Positions 1 through 10,374 of a stretch of 64,000 nucleotides of DNA are shown one piece after another; the stretch's first letter is position 1, and each line of letters begins with the position of its first letter. A program made the translations under genes and the position numbers. The stretch is from Niebla homalea (Eukaryota; Ascomycota; Lecanoromycetes; Lecanorales; Ramalinaceae), in the NCBI GenBank assembly GCA_019925105.1, contig JAHGAU010000028.1, positions 434,001 through 498,000 on the forward strand, read 5' to 3'. A model generated the notes under the pieces. The model was not told the origin of the DNA and did no database searches. It saw nothing but the letters and a program-made list of their open reading frames with translations.

Positions 1-1
1 A

Positions 2-274
2 GCCCAGAACGCGCTCTGCAAGACAACCTTGGCTGAGAGGAATATACGCGAAGTCATCAGTCTTTCCGTCGAACTAGATGGCTGGGAAGATGCCCAAACC
101 TTACGTTATATGTCCTACCTTCGCCGGTGGCTTGAAGACTGGGGTAGAGCAGGAGAAGCTGCCGATATACGAACGGAACACGATAACATATTTATTACAA
201 TGTTCGACAAGTTTCATCTAGAGGAAGAAAAGGGGTTTCGAAGATATGGGATTACCAATGCCAGCGTTTGCTGA
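2..274 (+). CDS. 3' end of an unidentified protein gene, cut by the left edge
   Basis: The frame is open from the first bases of the window to a stop at 274, giving about 90 residues with no internal ATG before residue 27 or so. The peptide is charged and looks helical (stretches such as LRYMSYLRRWLEDWGRAGEA), which could be the end of a helical-repeat protein, but I do not recognise a family. The first in-frame start-like codon (TTG at 29) is unlikely to be the true start; the gene most probably begins outside the window. It could also be a chance open frame. No neighbour within 1 kb helps to assign it. Confidence 0.35.
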   Translation, partial: AQNALCKTTLAERNIREVISLSVELDGWEDAQTLRYMSYLRRWLEDWGRAGEAADIRTEHDNIFITMFDKFHLEEEKGFRRYGITNASVC

Positions 275-1355
275 TCGATGGCAACGACGTCTAAACGGCC
301 ACACTCAGACAATGACAATCGTCACAACCAAACATTAAGTCGTTCGGCCATTAGACCTCTCACTTCGGCTTTGACAAATCACCGAGAAGTTGTTTAACTC
401 TCTCTATCCCTGGTTTTCCTATCATCACTGCATGACCTGTGGGGTGGTGGGTAGCAGCTCAGCGATGACTCCGTCCTTGCGCGGACAAAGCAAGGTGTCT
501 CAAAGGAATTGAACAATCTTCACAGATCCTTCACCGATCCCAAGAAAGAGGTTTCCTATCACATGTCGCATTCATACTCCAACGAACCCGCAATACCGGC
601 ACATTGGCAGTCACCTCCGATACAGCGTTCCAACCGTCGTCATGATGCTAATGACGGAATCCCTTTTCTCATATACGATTCATTCGTGGGTGGAAGCCAG
701 GAAAGAAAGGCCATGATCGCTTGGAGTCATGTGTTGCCGAGGCCAATCAATTTGGGCGATGGGCTTAGCCACTATTGTCGTTCGCTATGCTTATGAAGTT
801 TGTTGTCAGGGGGAGGAGCTATTCGTTTGTTGTCGTTCGCTATGCTCATATATGAAGTGTGTTCTCAGTGGGAGGAGCTACAATTCGGACATTTCTGCGA
901 GCTATTCTACGGTCCGCCATGGGGGTTGTGAGTCAGCGGCGTCGTTGTAGTAAAGACTGGAAAGAATTGCCATATAGATCTAAGCAACCGGGAGTCAGTA
1001 TTGCTTCACCAAATGAAAAGCACTCGAAATATCAATGCGTCTGAGATCTGAAAGCAGCAGTCCCTTGTGCGATATAAGACTTCAGTGACTTGAATGAATT
1101 CGTCGTTGCCCTAGACCAGGATGAGAAGTTTCACATGTACGCTTTTTTTGCTATGTCATGACCTAGCATGCGCTACGGACCAGGGAATAGGGGCTCCTCT
1201 AGCGGGCAATCCAGTTAAGCTTTCCCAGAGTTTAGAGTAATGATACTCCGAGATGCTTGACGCGAATTCGATACTATATCCATTTATAGAGCTATCATTT
1301 CGATTACATCGTATCCGCAGACCTGTGATTCTACCTCTTCTACATCTTCCCAGTC
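275..1355. other. Intergenic region with no supported gene
   Basis: Several short open frames occur here but overlap each other in different frames and show no family resemblance. The only structure I see is the imperfect tandem duplication at 775-880. The last 200 bp are probably the promoter and 5' leader of the SH3BGR-like gene. Confidence 0.6.
775..880. repeat. Imperfect two-copy tandem repeat, about 50 bp per unit
   Basis: Bases 775-821 (47 bp) and 830-880 (51 bp) are near-copies. Both open with TTGTCGTTCGCTATGCT and close with GGGAGGAGCTA, and they differ by a 4-base insertion plus a few substitutions. The repeat lies in non-coding DNA and looks like a local slippage or duplication event. 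Confidence 0.8.
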
Positions 1356-3010
1356 ATGGCCGATTCCACACCAAAGTCCTACCACACAGACCCTCAGCTC
1401 TACCTATACACTTCTCTCACCTCAGGCTCTTCACAAATCGTCACAGCAACGTCTCGCCTACAGACCATCCTTAACGCAAACAAGATCCCCTTCCAAGCTC
1501 TCGATGTGGCCACCGATGAGAAAGCCCGTATGCTATGGGGGAGGAGGGCAGGGAAGCGCAAAATGCCAGGATTGGTCAGGATGGGCATGATCTTGGGGGT
1601 GAGCTAGCCTCCAATCACAGAAGACTGTCATGAATACCATAGCTGAGATGGGGGGGTTCTATGTAGGACCTGGAACAAGTCGAAGAATGGAACGAGTATG
1701 GTGAGATCAAGGAGAACCTTTCTTTCGCGCCGGCTACAGCATCTGTATCAACGCCTACCCCGTCCGCCGCATCTACACCCTCAAAAGCACCGTCACAACA
1801 ATACATGTCTACCGTACAGGCATCGTCGCCATCCGCACCATCAGGCATCTCTACCGAAAATAAAGCCCCACCGCCTGCCCCCTCATTAGATCACATCCCC
1901 GCCTCAGCCACCTCCCCATCCGAAACCAACGCAGCATCATCCCTCACCGCTGCCCTCCGCCAAGCCGGATTCGAAGCCGCCAAAAAGGCCACAGATGCAA
2001 AGACCAAAGCTCGAGGTGACATCCTCTCCGCCTCCGCCACCACCACTGCCTCAGATTCGCTCAAGACCGACGTCGGTTCTGAAACGCTACAAAAGATGGA
2101 TCAGTCCGGACCCACAGGGATGCCTCCGCCCAGCGGCATGACTGGCGCCGAGGAGGCAAAGAAACCCGAGAGTGGAAGGACGAGCGTTGAGGGAAAGGCA
2201 GATACGGTGCCCATCACAGGATCACATGAACAAGCAGGAAGGGACATCCCCACAGCCCAAGCAGCAGAAGCAAACGCAAACACATCCATCGCAGTCGACG
2301 AGGTCGGGGAAGAGGAAGTTCTAGAAGGTCAAGGGCAGGCTGAGCCGGAGTCCAAAGTAGAGCTTTTAGACAACCCAGCAAAAGACGACGAGAAGGCCTT
2401 ACCAGAGGATGATGTCCCGTCGGCCAAACAAATCGAAGAACAGGCCCACAACGCCATGGTCGACGACGAAATCGGGCATGTCCACCTCGCAAACGGGAAA
2501 CGAATCGGCGGTCCCATCACCCCCTCCACCTCCGGCACCGCCACCCCCACCGACGAAGTCCCCGCCGCCGCCTCCGCCACAGGAGATACCCGACCACCCA
2601 TGCCAGCAGTCAGCGAATCCCCCACCGAAGTCGCAAAAGCCGCCGCCTACGGGGGCACAGAGTTGGTGGAACCCAGCAACGTCGCCGCGGATCCAGAAGA
2701 CGACAAAGCCGCGGATGAGTCGGCGCCGGTGGTACCGCTGGAAGTGAAGGGCACGCCCGCGCGAGCAGCCGAGACGGGGAGTCTGGCGAAGCCGAAACCG
2801 AGGGCCGGGTCCATCGCCAATCCTCCTGATTCTTCGAGGGCAGAGGAGCGCAAGGATGACGCTGAAGTGTCGAAGACCGTGGGTTCACAGACGGCGGAAA
2901 AGGTGGAAGGGGTCGTGGCGACGCATGCGGGGCAAGCGTTGCCGGGGTCGAGGACACAGGAGCAGGAGGCGGCGAAGGGGGAGGAAGTGGGGGAGAGCGT
3001 GGCTGATTGA
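1356..3010 (+). CDS. SH3BGR-like (glutaredoxin-fold) protein with long acidic, Ala/Pro/Glu-rich tail
   Basis: Two exons, 1356-1598 and 1667-3010, are joined by a phase-0 intron (GTGAGC...TATGTAG) and give 528 residues. Residues about 8-105 match the SH3-domain-binding glutamic-acid-rich (SH3BGR) family, a thioredoxin/glutaredoxin fold: LYLYTSLTSG, then NANKIPFQALDVATDE, then a KRKMPGLV loop, with exon 2 supplying DLEQVEEWNEYGEIKENL. No CxxC redox motif is visible, as is usual for this family, so a catalytic oxidoreductase role is unlikely. The remaining 420 residues are low complexity and probably disordered, rich in Ala, Pro, Glu, Ser and Thr. It converges on the membrane-protein gene at 3318. 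The family is clear for the N-terminus; cellular role unknown. Confidence 0.85.
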
Positions 3011-3317
3011 GATGGAATCTGCGGGCGTTAGGGTCTATTTGATGGGCGGAATAGATACAGCGCAAGCTGGAGGTTGTGATGCAAGTCTTAATAAATTTGT
3101 AACAGACCCAGGCAGGGAAAGATGTCAAATTCTATTTCGAAATGTCAAAGAGGGTTAATCCACTCCGTCCATTGCTGTCCAAGAAACCTACTTTTGGCAT
3201 TCTGAATCCCCCCACCCAAACGCCAACGCTGATGACGGACCCAATCGTTTATACCCATTCCCCCAACCATTCCCATACGTCGCTAAGTATCCATCCGAGA
3301 CCATCGCGCCGTGTCCA
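3011..3317. other. Convergent 3' intergenic spacer
   Basis: This spacer of 307 bp separates the ends of two convergent genes and probably holds both 3' UTRs. An AATAAA-like string (TTAATAAATTTG near 3090) could be a polyadenylation signal for the plus-strand gene. Nothing else is supported. Confidence 0.6.
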
Positions 3318-5078
3318 TCACAGCTCCCCCCGCACCTCCACAACAGGCATCCCCCTCTCCCCCAACACCTTCAGAACCCCCAAATTCCCCCACGGTAGCT
3401 TCGCCGCCCTGTACTGCCCCACCCCCAGATACCCCTGCAACCACCAATTGACTCCCCAGTAGAGCAGCTGCACCGCCTGCTTGACCAGAAACCCTTGCGA
3501 CCAGACCCCCAACGCCCGGCCATAGTCCGCGCGACTCAACGTCTCCCACGCCTTCCCCACCGTTAAGCCGGGCTTGCGGAATTCGGCTCTCCGGTCAACG
3601 GAGTGGGAGGAAGCGTGGGACCCACGATTGAACGGCACGATGGCCAGATCCTCCTCCGAGAGCATGGACGCGTAGACGCGGCGCGTGAGGATGGTCACGG
3701 GCAGCGCCACGAGGGCCGTCAGCGCGGCGTAGAGGCACGCGAGGGTCGCGAACTGGGCGAGGGTGAGGTAGAAGTCCGAGGGGGAGAGATCGTTCCATGC
3801 GGAGGGGTGGAAGGCGTACTTCTTCAGTCCCCAGAAGCGGCTCAGCGCCAGCGGCGCGGACAGGCAGATGTGTTCGGCGGCGGCCCAGGAGAGCGTGATG
3901 GGCCAGAGCTCGGTCAGGACGTCGCCGCCCTTGGGGAAGTGGTCGAAGACGCGTTTCTGGGTCGGTTTGGTGAGGGTGTAGTGGGTCCATACTGCGTACG
4001 TCGATGCGTAGACGGTTTGGAGGATCAGGGAGGTGGTCCCGTAGCCGAGCTTGAGACCCTCGGGGTGGCCGGAGAGGAGGAAGTCGAAGATGAAGGCGAA
4101 GAGCCATTGGGAGATAGAGATGGCGAGGAGGGAGTGGAAGCCGCGGAAGCAGGGGAGGGAGGTTAGGGTCCTCCAGGCGGTGGCGAGGGGGCCGGTGCGC
4201 TGGAGGCGGCGGGAGCCGGGGACGGGGTGGGCCCGTTTGCGGTTAGGCGGAGCGCATGGCGTTTGGGGATCCTGGGGTTTGGCATGCTCATCATTGCTCT
4301 TGGAGATTTTGGAGGTGGCGGCAGCTTTCAGTGTGTCCCGGCCTTTCAAATCGGTGCGCACGTCGCTGACTGAGAGACGGCCTACTCGGTGGGATTTGGT
4401 ATCTTGGGATTGGGTAGACTTGTCGGACGAAGAGGTGGTGTCCTGGCGCTGAAGACGGTCGATGCGGTCACGCCTAGCGGTCTGGAATGCGCCGACAACA
4501 CGGATCTTCTGGACCAATTTTTCGAGCCCAGCACGTTGGGAAGATTCATGCGTTTTTGCATTTGCTGCGTGGAAATGGCGGATCGGCGTCGAGGCGACGA
4601 TGATGACGGATGAGATGACAAGGTATATATAATCGACCTGATAGACGACGTGATGTTAAATAAAGGCAATTGAGAAACAGGGACAAGGAAGTTCTCTTAC
4701 CAAGAAGCAGAGAAACCACTTAGATGATGCGAGCAAGATGAAGGTGCAGATGATCCACCCTGGCATAGGATCCTTCAGTAAGGTTGAAGGATCAAGAGCG
4801 TCTAATGCATCTGGCGGCGTCGCTAACGCTGGTTCGCCAATGGCTGTCAAGCCCGTTGACGTGCAGTAGACAAGGATGTACTCAATGAACATCTGTTGGA
4901 AATCCATGCTAACGCCGTAACCTCCAAAGAAATGCCAAGAAGATAGATTGCTATAGATGATTTTTGAAAAGGAAAATGCATCGGACGAGAATGGTATCAG
5001 TGCCAATAACAACACGCAGAAGGGTACAGAAATAGTCGCAAGGTTGTCCTTTTTAGCCGTGGTGATGAATTGATACAT
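3318..5078 (-). CDS. Conserved fungal multi-pass membrane protein, function unknown
   Basis: Two exons (5078-4701 and 4637-3318) are joined by a 63-bp phase-0 intron (GTAAGA...CTATCAG) and give 565 residues. The splice creates the membrane segment FLCFL/VDYIYLVISSVIIVA, which supports it. Several hydrophobic helices lie in exon 1 and in the C-terminal 270 residues; a basic, Ser/Thr-rich hydrophilic loop of about 100 residues lies between. Sections such as YASTYAVWTHYTLTKPT and RRVYASMLSEEDLAIVPFNR resemble a family common in filamentous ascomycetes, sometimes misleadingly annotated as a ubiquitin carrier protein; I see no ubiquitin-related domain. A long open frame starting at 4517 uses TTG and is only the second exon. 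It is divergent from LSM2. Function is not known to me. Confidence 0.8.
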
Positions 5079-5430
5079 GATGGAAGACCGCTGGGACCGG
5101 TTGTGCTATAGATTTTGAGGAAGAATAGGGATAAGCGGAATATATGTAAGATCCTACGATGAGCGTCAGGCTATGGAGGGGAAACATATTACGAAAAAAG
5201 GGGCTGTGAAGGATAATGCAACTATACGGCAAAGGTGAGAGGACGATCAAAAGAGCCAGACCGGGGAGTTCGTGTTTCAGCCTTGTCTGAGCCTCAATCT
5301 TATCTAATCATGAATGCTGCCAAGACTTCAACTCGCCGTGCTCAGCTTCTTTTCATTGGAGACTTGCTGCGCCCAACCTCTGCAGCAAGTTGCATCAACG
5401 CATTCAACCAAGTAGTCTTGGTCGCCAATT
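5079..5430. promoter_or_regulatory. Divergent promoter region between the membrane-protein gene and LSM2
   Basis: These 352 bp lie between the two starts and must hold both promoters. A TATAT-rich stretch (GGAATATATGTA near 5139) sits about 65 bp upstream of the minus-strand start. I see no clear regulatory motif beyond that. Confidence 0.55.
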
Positions 5431-5781
5431 ATGCTGTTTTTCAGGTAAGATACTCATGACGTCTGACTCGATCCAATTAACAATTTGTTCTCAAACGCTG
5501 ACCCTGACACGTCCAGTTTCTTCAAAACCCTTGTCGAACAACAAGTCACGGTCGAACTCAAGAACGACATCTCCATCCGTGGGACCCTTAAGTCGGTCGA
5601 TCAATTCCTCAACATCAAGCTTGACGACATCGAAGTCTTAGACGAACTAAAATACCCACATCTTTCCTCCGTCAAGAATGTGTTCATCAGGGGGAGTGTG
5701 GTGAGATATGTGCATCTACCGGCCGCACAAGTCGACACAGCGCTGCTCGAGGACGCGACAAGGAGAGGCGAGTCGCTCTAA
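5431..5781 (+). CDS. LSM2: U6 snRNA-associated Sm-like protein LSm2
   Basis: LSm2 is a subunit of the LSm2-8 ring that binds the 3' oligo(U) of U6 snRNA in the nucleus and of the LSm1-7 ring in mRNA decapping. The gene has a 14-base first exon (5431-5444, encoding MLFF plus two bases), a 72-bp intron (GTAAGA...GTCCAG), and a second exon 5517-5781. The product is 92 residues, the family's usual length. The junction gives MLFFSFFKTLVEQ, which matches yeast LSm2 closely, followed by VELKNDISIRGTLKSVDQF, NIKLDDIEV, YPHLSSVKNVFIRGS and VRYVHL, the Sm1 and Sm2 motifs. A longer frame that starts at 5485 lies in the intron and is not the true N-terminus. Identification is firm. Confidence 0.95.
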
Positions 5782-6346
5782 CCTTCTTGATGCCATCTGT
5801 CGATACTGATCTCCTTGGACCTTACAGAGGCTGCTGCTCAAGCATCGAAGAAATGAACCACCAATCTTACTGTTTTCACCCAATTGCGAATGTGTCTACC
5901 AATACACCTAGGCGCAGGTGCGAAGGAAGCAGCAAAAGAGGATATCGCGGGCCATCTGAATGCAAATATGCGCAGCAAACGTTGCAGCTTTTGGCTAGCA
6001 TCTCACGTACCATGAGAGCGACTCCGACTTTTAGAAGGCTTGGGATTACACCTGAGGCAGCCGCGAGATCAAGCTTGCAGGCCCAAGTGTTCGATTTGAG
6101 AGCGTAAAGGTCTCGCAAGGTCATCGACGGGAAGGATATGGGATCTGGAAACGTGTGACGTGCTTCTATCAAGTTATTGTTTTCTCAAAGTGATTTTCAT
6201 CACGTGACAGCCCGTCAAATCGCGCCAAAGTCCGTAATGAATGTCCTCCTTCGACTACATCTTGCATAGTCACGCATGTATTGTAAATCTTTTACACTGT
6301 GACTGGCTTTTGATGAAGACCAATATGTCGGGTTGACTATGCAGCG
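5782..6346. other. LSM2 3' region and PSO2 promoter
   Basis: No coding sequence is supported in these 565 bp. Short open frames on both strands (5787-6107, 5876-6172) overlap each other and have no family features. The final 150 bp should contain the PSO2 promoter and leader. Confidence 0.55.
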
Positions 6347-9115
6347 ATGTTCCGCAAACCTCGAGAAGCAGCGAACCGAGACCCAGTAGAGATCTTACCC
6401 CCTCCCCTGCCTTCAACCGGACGACCTCCCACCCCTCCCTCCGTGTCTGTTGGTCGACCGTCTCAGACATCCACCATGGCTTCAGCAGCTGGTATAGCTT
6501 CATCTACCACGCCATTGATTGGTAGGAATAAGACAGTGGCAAGGAGAACACCATCCAGCATGGGGAAGGCTAAAGGCAAGGCCAATGGGAACATCATGAG
6601 TTTCTTCAAGAAGAGCGAGTCAAATACTGGGGTGACAGTAAATTCTCAAGAGAATGAGGAGCCGCTGTTCTTGGGCCCGGACCCATACGAGGAGACATTG
6701 CAGGATCTTGTTCAAACCCCAACGCCACCCAATGACACACCACCACCACAAACCTCAGAACTACATGATACGCCCTCATCAATACCGTCGCCGTCGCTTC
6801 GCTACAATGAAGATACTGCACCGTCAAAGAGGCGAAGGGTAGGCGCCGAGACTGGAGATGGAGAAGACGAAACCCGCAAGGATACCAAGCCTGCCCAAAC
6901 TGGGCCCTTCTACGATGACTCTGATGACGAGACGGAGGCGGCAAGGCTCTTGAGAGAGGACGGTATTGAGGAGCGGAGGGTTCCCGCCAATAATGGCTTT
7001 GGATTAGCTCCCCATGGGACCCTTTCGGAAACAGTGGAAATATCTCTTAAGGAACCTGATATGGGTGCGAAGGTGCCGCATTTAAAACAAGAACAGACTA
7101 GCATCGGGCCTGCCGACGACTTTGAAGGCATAGAAGACTTTATCGACGACGAGTTTCCGGAAGAAGGTGAAGAATTTATAGAGCGCAGGTGGATGGAGGA
7201 GCAAGCTCAGATGGAAGTCGAAATGGAACAGGAGGACGATGATCCTGGCGGGCCCACGTCGGATACGCTGGATAACCAGAGAGAGGACTGCGCGGTCGCC
7301 CAACCTCAAGATGCAGCAGCTTCCGTGTGTCCACTCTGCTCAGGCTCTACTGCTGGTATGAGTGAAGAGCAGATCTCTGTCCACGTCAATGAATGCTTGG
7401 ACGGGAGAGCAGCTCCACTGCCAAAGCAAATATCAGCCCCAAAAGGGAAGCCAGATGTGCAAGATGTACCGCTTGCGAAGTCGGCCCCCATCCCAGGCTA
7501 CAAACGCTTCCAAAGAGCGGCCATCGCACGGCCAGGCCAAGAAAATCCATTTAGCCTCACTGACAGCCAAGGAAAGTCTGGCTCAGCATTCTCAAAGCTC
7601 ATGTCAGGGCATGCCGAGGATAATGCATGGGCTACTGCGGCAGCAGCAGAGGTCTCGTCACGCGGAAAGCCTGCTTATCAACGGACATGCCCATTCTACA
7701 AGATCATGCCAGGCTTCTTCATCTGCGTGGATGCGTTCCGCTACGGCGCAGTCGAAGGCTGCAATGCCTACTTTTTGAGTCATTTTCACAGTGACCACTA
7801 CATCGGGCTTACCTCCTCGTGGTGTCATGGTCCTATCTATTGCAGCCATGTGACTGCAAATCTTGTCAGACGTCAACTTCGTGTTGATCCAAAATGGGTG
7901 GTCGATCTGGATTTTGAGGCCAAGGTCGAAGTTCCCAATACTCATGGGGTCGACGTCACCATGATTCCAGCAAATCATTGCCCTGGCAGCTCTCTCTTCC
8001 TGTTTGAGAAGGTCATCAGCAAGGGCAAAAATCCCAAGGTGCAGAGGGTTCTGCACTGTGGCGACTTCCGAGCCTGTCCAGCACACGTTCAACATCATAA
8101 ACTTCGACCCGACATTGTTGATCAAGTAACGGGCAAATTAGCCCAACAGAAGCTTGACGTCTGTTACCTTGACACGACATATCTAACGCCAAAATATGCT
8201 TTTCCCAGTCAGGCGGAAGTTATTAAAGCATGCGCTGACATGTGCGTCAGTCTGAGTAAGGACTTTGTTGACGAGACCGATCAGTGGGAGCAAGTCAAGA
8301 AGGAGCGCGCTGGGGAGGGCATGGTGAAGTTTGTGCGTAAAGCTTCGATCAAGGAGGAAGCCTCTACTAAAGATGAGGCGATTATCAAGGAAGAAGACAC
8401 CAGAAACGACTCTGTTCACATCAAGCAAGAAGATACGCTGTCTGAGATCCCATCGTCAACAAAGGCAACCTCACCGCCCAAAAAGGCACGAGGGCGCTTA
8501 CTCGTCATCGTCGGTACCTACAGCATAGGCAAAGAGCGCATCTGTCTCGGCGTCGCCAAAGCCCTCAATAGTAAGATCTATGCTCCACCAAACAAGCAAA
8601 AAGTTGTTGCTGCGCTTGAGGACCCGGAGCTTTCATGTCGGATGACTAATGATCCTTTGGAAGCTCAAGTCCACATGCAGATGCTGATGGAGATCCGCGC
8701 GGAAACGCTGGCGGACTACCTCACCGGCTACAAACCGCATTTCTCACGCATCGTTGGTTTCCGCCCGTCCGGCTGGAATTATCGTCCTCCAAATAGTCGC
8801 TTCACAGAATCGCCATCGGTGCAGACAGTCCTTCATTCCGACAATTGGAAGAGCCGATATTCAATGACAGAGCTGGTGCCTCAGCGCGGAAGCACGAGGG
8901 AATCGAGTTGCTTTGGCGTGCCTTACAGTGAGCACAGTAGTTTCAGGGAGCTAACAATGTTCTGCTGCGCTTTGCGGATCGACAAGATCATCCCGACGGT
9001 CAACGTGGGAAGTGCGAAGAGCAGAGAGCGGATGAAGGGATGGTGCGAGAAGTGGGCGATGGAGAGGAAGAAGAACGGGTTGTTCAAAGTGGAAGATGGA
9101 CAGGATGCTTGGTAA
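6347..9115 (+). CDS. PSO2: DNA interstrand-crosslink repair nuclease, Pso2/Snm1 family
   Basis: This intron-less frame of 922 residues encodes a Pso2/SNM1 type beta-CASP metallo-beta-lactamase nuclease, which works in the nucleus in repair of interstrand crosslinks. The N-terminal 320 residues are disordered, with acidic runs and a PIP-like stretch (NIMSFFKK) near residue 85. A C2HC UBZ4-type zinc finger (VCPLCSG...HVNECLDG) lies near residue 327. The catalytic domain has the HxHxDH motif as SHFHSDH near residue 478, then IPANHCPGSSLFLFE and HCGDFRA near 571, LDTTYLTPKYAFPSQ, and a beta-CASP part with VGTYSIGKERICLG and VPYSEHSSFREL. A long acidic insert with KEE repeats (about residues 660-710) interrupts the beta-CASP region. 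Start choice: first ATG; a second ATG at 6475 is possible. Confidence 0.93.
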   Translation: MFRKPREAANRDPVEILPPPLPSTGRPPTPPSVSVGRPSQTSTMASAAGIASSTTPLIGRNKTVARRTPSSMGKAKGKANGNIMSFFKKSESNTGVTVNSQENEEPLFLGPDPYEETLQDLVQTPTPPNDTPPPQTSELHDTPSSIPSPSLRYNEDTAPSKRRRVGAETGDGEDETRKDTKPAQTGPFYDDSDDETEAARLLREDGIEERRVPANNGFGLAPHGTLSETVEISLKEPDMGAKVPHLKQEQTSIGPADDFEGIEDFIDDEFPEEGEEFIERRWMEEQAQMEVEMEQEDDDPGGPTSDTLDNQREDCAVAQPQDAAASVCPLCSGSTAGMSEEQISVHVNECLDGRAAPLPKQISAPKGKPDVQDVPLAKSAPIPGYKRFQRAAIARPGQENPFSLTDSQGKSGSAFSKLMSGHAEDNAWATAAAAEVSSRGKPAYQRTCPFYKIMPGFFICVDAFRYGAVEGCNAYFLSHFHSDHYIGLTSSWCHGPIYCSHVTANLVRRQLRVDPKWVVDLDFEAKVEVPNTHGVDVTMIPANHCPGSSLFLFEKVISKGKNPKVQRVLHCGDFRACPAHVQHHKLRPDIVDQVTGKLAQQKLDVCYLDTTYLTPKYAFPSQAEVIKACADMCVSLSKDFVDETDQWEQVKKERAGEGMVKFVRKASIKEEASTKDEAIIKEEDTRNDSVHIKQEDTLSEIPSSTKATSPPKKARGRLLVIVGTYSIGKERICLGVAKALNSKIYAPPNKQKVVAALEDPELSCRMTNDPLEAQVHMQMLMEIRAETLADYLTGYKPHFSRIVGFRPSGWNYRPPNSRFTESPSVQTVLHSDNWKSRYSMTELVPQRGSTRESSCFGVPYSEHSSFRELTMFCCALRIDKIIPTVNVGSAKSRERMKGWCEKWAMERKKNGLFKVEDGQDAW

Positions 9116-9276
9116 ATACAGGTACAGGATAGACCAAATTCATATCCGTGTCCACCTCGCCGAACGAGGATCAACGTTCTTGGCCTCCTCAATGCCTCAA
9201 CCCCTTTCCCCTCGTGCCAAAAAACCCGCAGCAGTCAAACCACCCTCTCCCTCTCCCCCCTCCATCCTCCCCCCGG
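9116..9276. other. Short convergent spacer between PSO2 and the 9.3-9.9 kb gene
   Basis: Only 161 bp separate the two convergent stop codons, so the 3' UTRs probably overlap. The sequence is C-rich on the plus strand near its end. Confidence 0.5.
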
Positions 9277-9912
9277 TCACACATGCGTATGATCCGCCTG
9301 CGCCCCCGCCGCCCCCTCTTCATTGCCACCCCCCACCGCGCCCACAAACCCGGTCCCGCTCTTCCTCCCCAACACCCCCTCGACATCCACCCCACCGCCA
9401 GTACTCCCTCCGTCCATCATCCCGCCGCCCACCCCGGCCACCCCCTCCTTGATCGCCCCTTGCTCCGCCTTCTTGCGGTCCAGATCCGCCGTCAACGATT
9501 TCTGCTCCCCGAACCCGTCCTTCCGGTCCTGCGCGCGCGCAATGTCGCCTTCCCCGGCGCGCGCATCTGTTCGCCTTCGAGGTTGGAGACGGGGGCGCCG
9601 TACTGGGTGATCGTTATTAGTAATTGGGGGGGGGGGCCGGGAGCAAGAAGGGAGGGGGCAAAGGAAGTAAGTAATTACAGCATCACCCATATCGTTCCGT
9701 CCATCCCTCTCCCCGTACGCCAGCGCCGACACCCCGGGCGTCTGATCGGAGTCGACGTCGCCTGCGCGGCGGGTCGTGGCTGTCGGCGCGGAGCGCTGCG
9801 CGCGTGCGGCGGGGCTGGTGGAGGAGCTGTGTTCGGATGTGGATTGCGCTGGGTTGGAGGGTTGGTCGTAGGCGGTGTTTAGGGGGGGCTGGGAGGGGCC
9901 GGTGGGGTCCAT
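9277..9912 (-). CDS. Small hydrophilic fungal protein, apparently frameshifted in exon 2
   Basis: Exon 1 (9912-9679) encodes a disordered N-terminus ending SDQTPGVSALAYGERDGRND. A 76-bp intron (GTAATT...CACCCAG) leads to exon 2 (9602-9277). Exon 2 opens in the frame YGAPVSNLEGEQMRAPG, but the rest, GEGDIARAQDRKDGF and SLTADLDRKKAEQ, is in the next frame. The switch falls at a GGGG run near 9555, where one extra G would restore a single frame of 187 codons. Using an alternative donor (GTGATG, 8 bases earlier) also gives an open frame but loses the YGAPVSNLEGEQM segment. So this is either a real frameshift, a sequencing slip in a G run, or an alternative splice. I recognise the motif pattern only as typical of small uncharacterised Pezizomycotina proteins. 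Confidence 0.55.
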   Translation of the reverse strand: MDPTGPSQPPLNTAYDQPSNPAQSTSEHSSSTSPAARAQRSAPTATTRRAGDVDSDQTPGVSALAYGERDGRNDMGDAVITYFLCPLPSCSRPPPPITNNDHPVRRPRLQPRRRTDARAGEGDIARAQDRKDGFGEQKSLTADLDRKKAEQGAIKEGVAGVGGGMMDGGSTGGGVDVEGVLGRKSGTGFVGAVGGGNEEGAAGAQADHTHV

Positions 9913-10374
9913 TATGTTGAATGGTGGTGGAATGGGGGGATGAGTTGGGGGGGTGGGGGGTGAGGTGGTCGGAGAGGGTTGTGGGGTGGTGATGTTGTGA
10001 ATTTGGATGGGAAGGGGGAAGAGGTGGGTGTGGAGGAGTGATTTGGGTGTGAGATGATGTAGGTCAGTCAATGGGCCTGATTGTTGCGCGGGTCAAGATA
10101 GAGGGAAATAAGTAGGGTATGCTACTCAGAGCGCTGAATGTGATCAGCACAAAGGCAGAGTGCTTGCTTCTGCTTGGAGGGGCAAATAGGCGCACTATGA
10201 CGTATGGTGTAAATATGTGGGCGATTTCAGTCGCCTACGGAGTACAACTTTTGCCTTGAACAATTGCCGCGGGAATTGTAGGATTCAGAGGATTCGGCAT
10301 CAGCACCACGTATTGCAGCAGCTCGACTTCCTCCACTTCATTCATTCCTTTCCGCAATTCATGATCCCTTCATC
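9913..10374. promoter_or_regulatory. Divergent promoter region, 9.9-kb gene and ThDP enzyme gene
   Basis: This 462-bp gap between divergent starts contains a G-rich, strand-asymmetric tract (9920-10040; C-rich on the minus strand) and otherwise unremarkable DNA. A minus-strand reading frame continues into it up to 10071, but the ATG at 9912 has better coding character downstream. Confidence 0.5.

Noticed and set aside
3318..4517. A 399-codon minus-strand frame as a complete gene
   Set aside because: Its first codon is TTG, and the frame continues upstream into a membrane helix that splices to a first exon starting at 5078.
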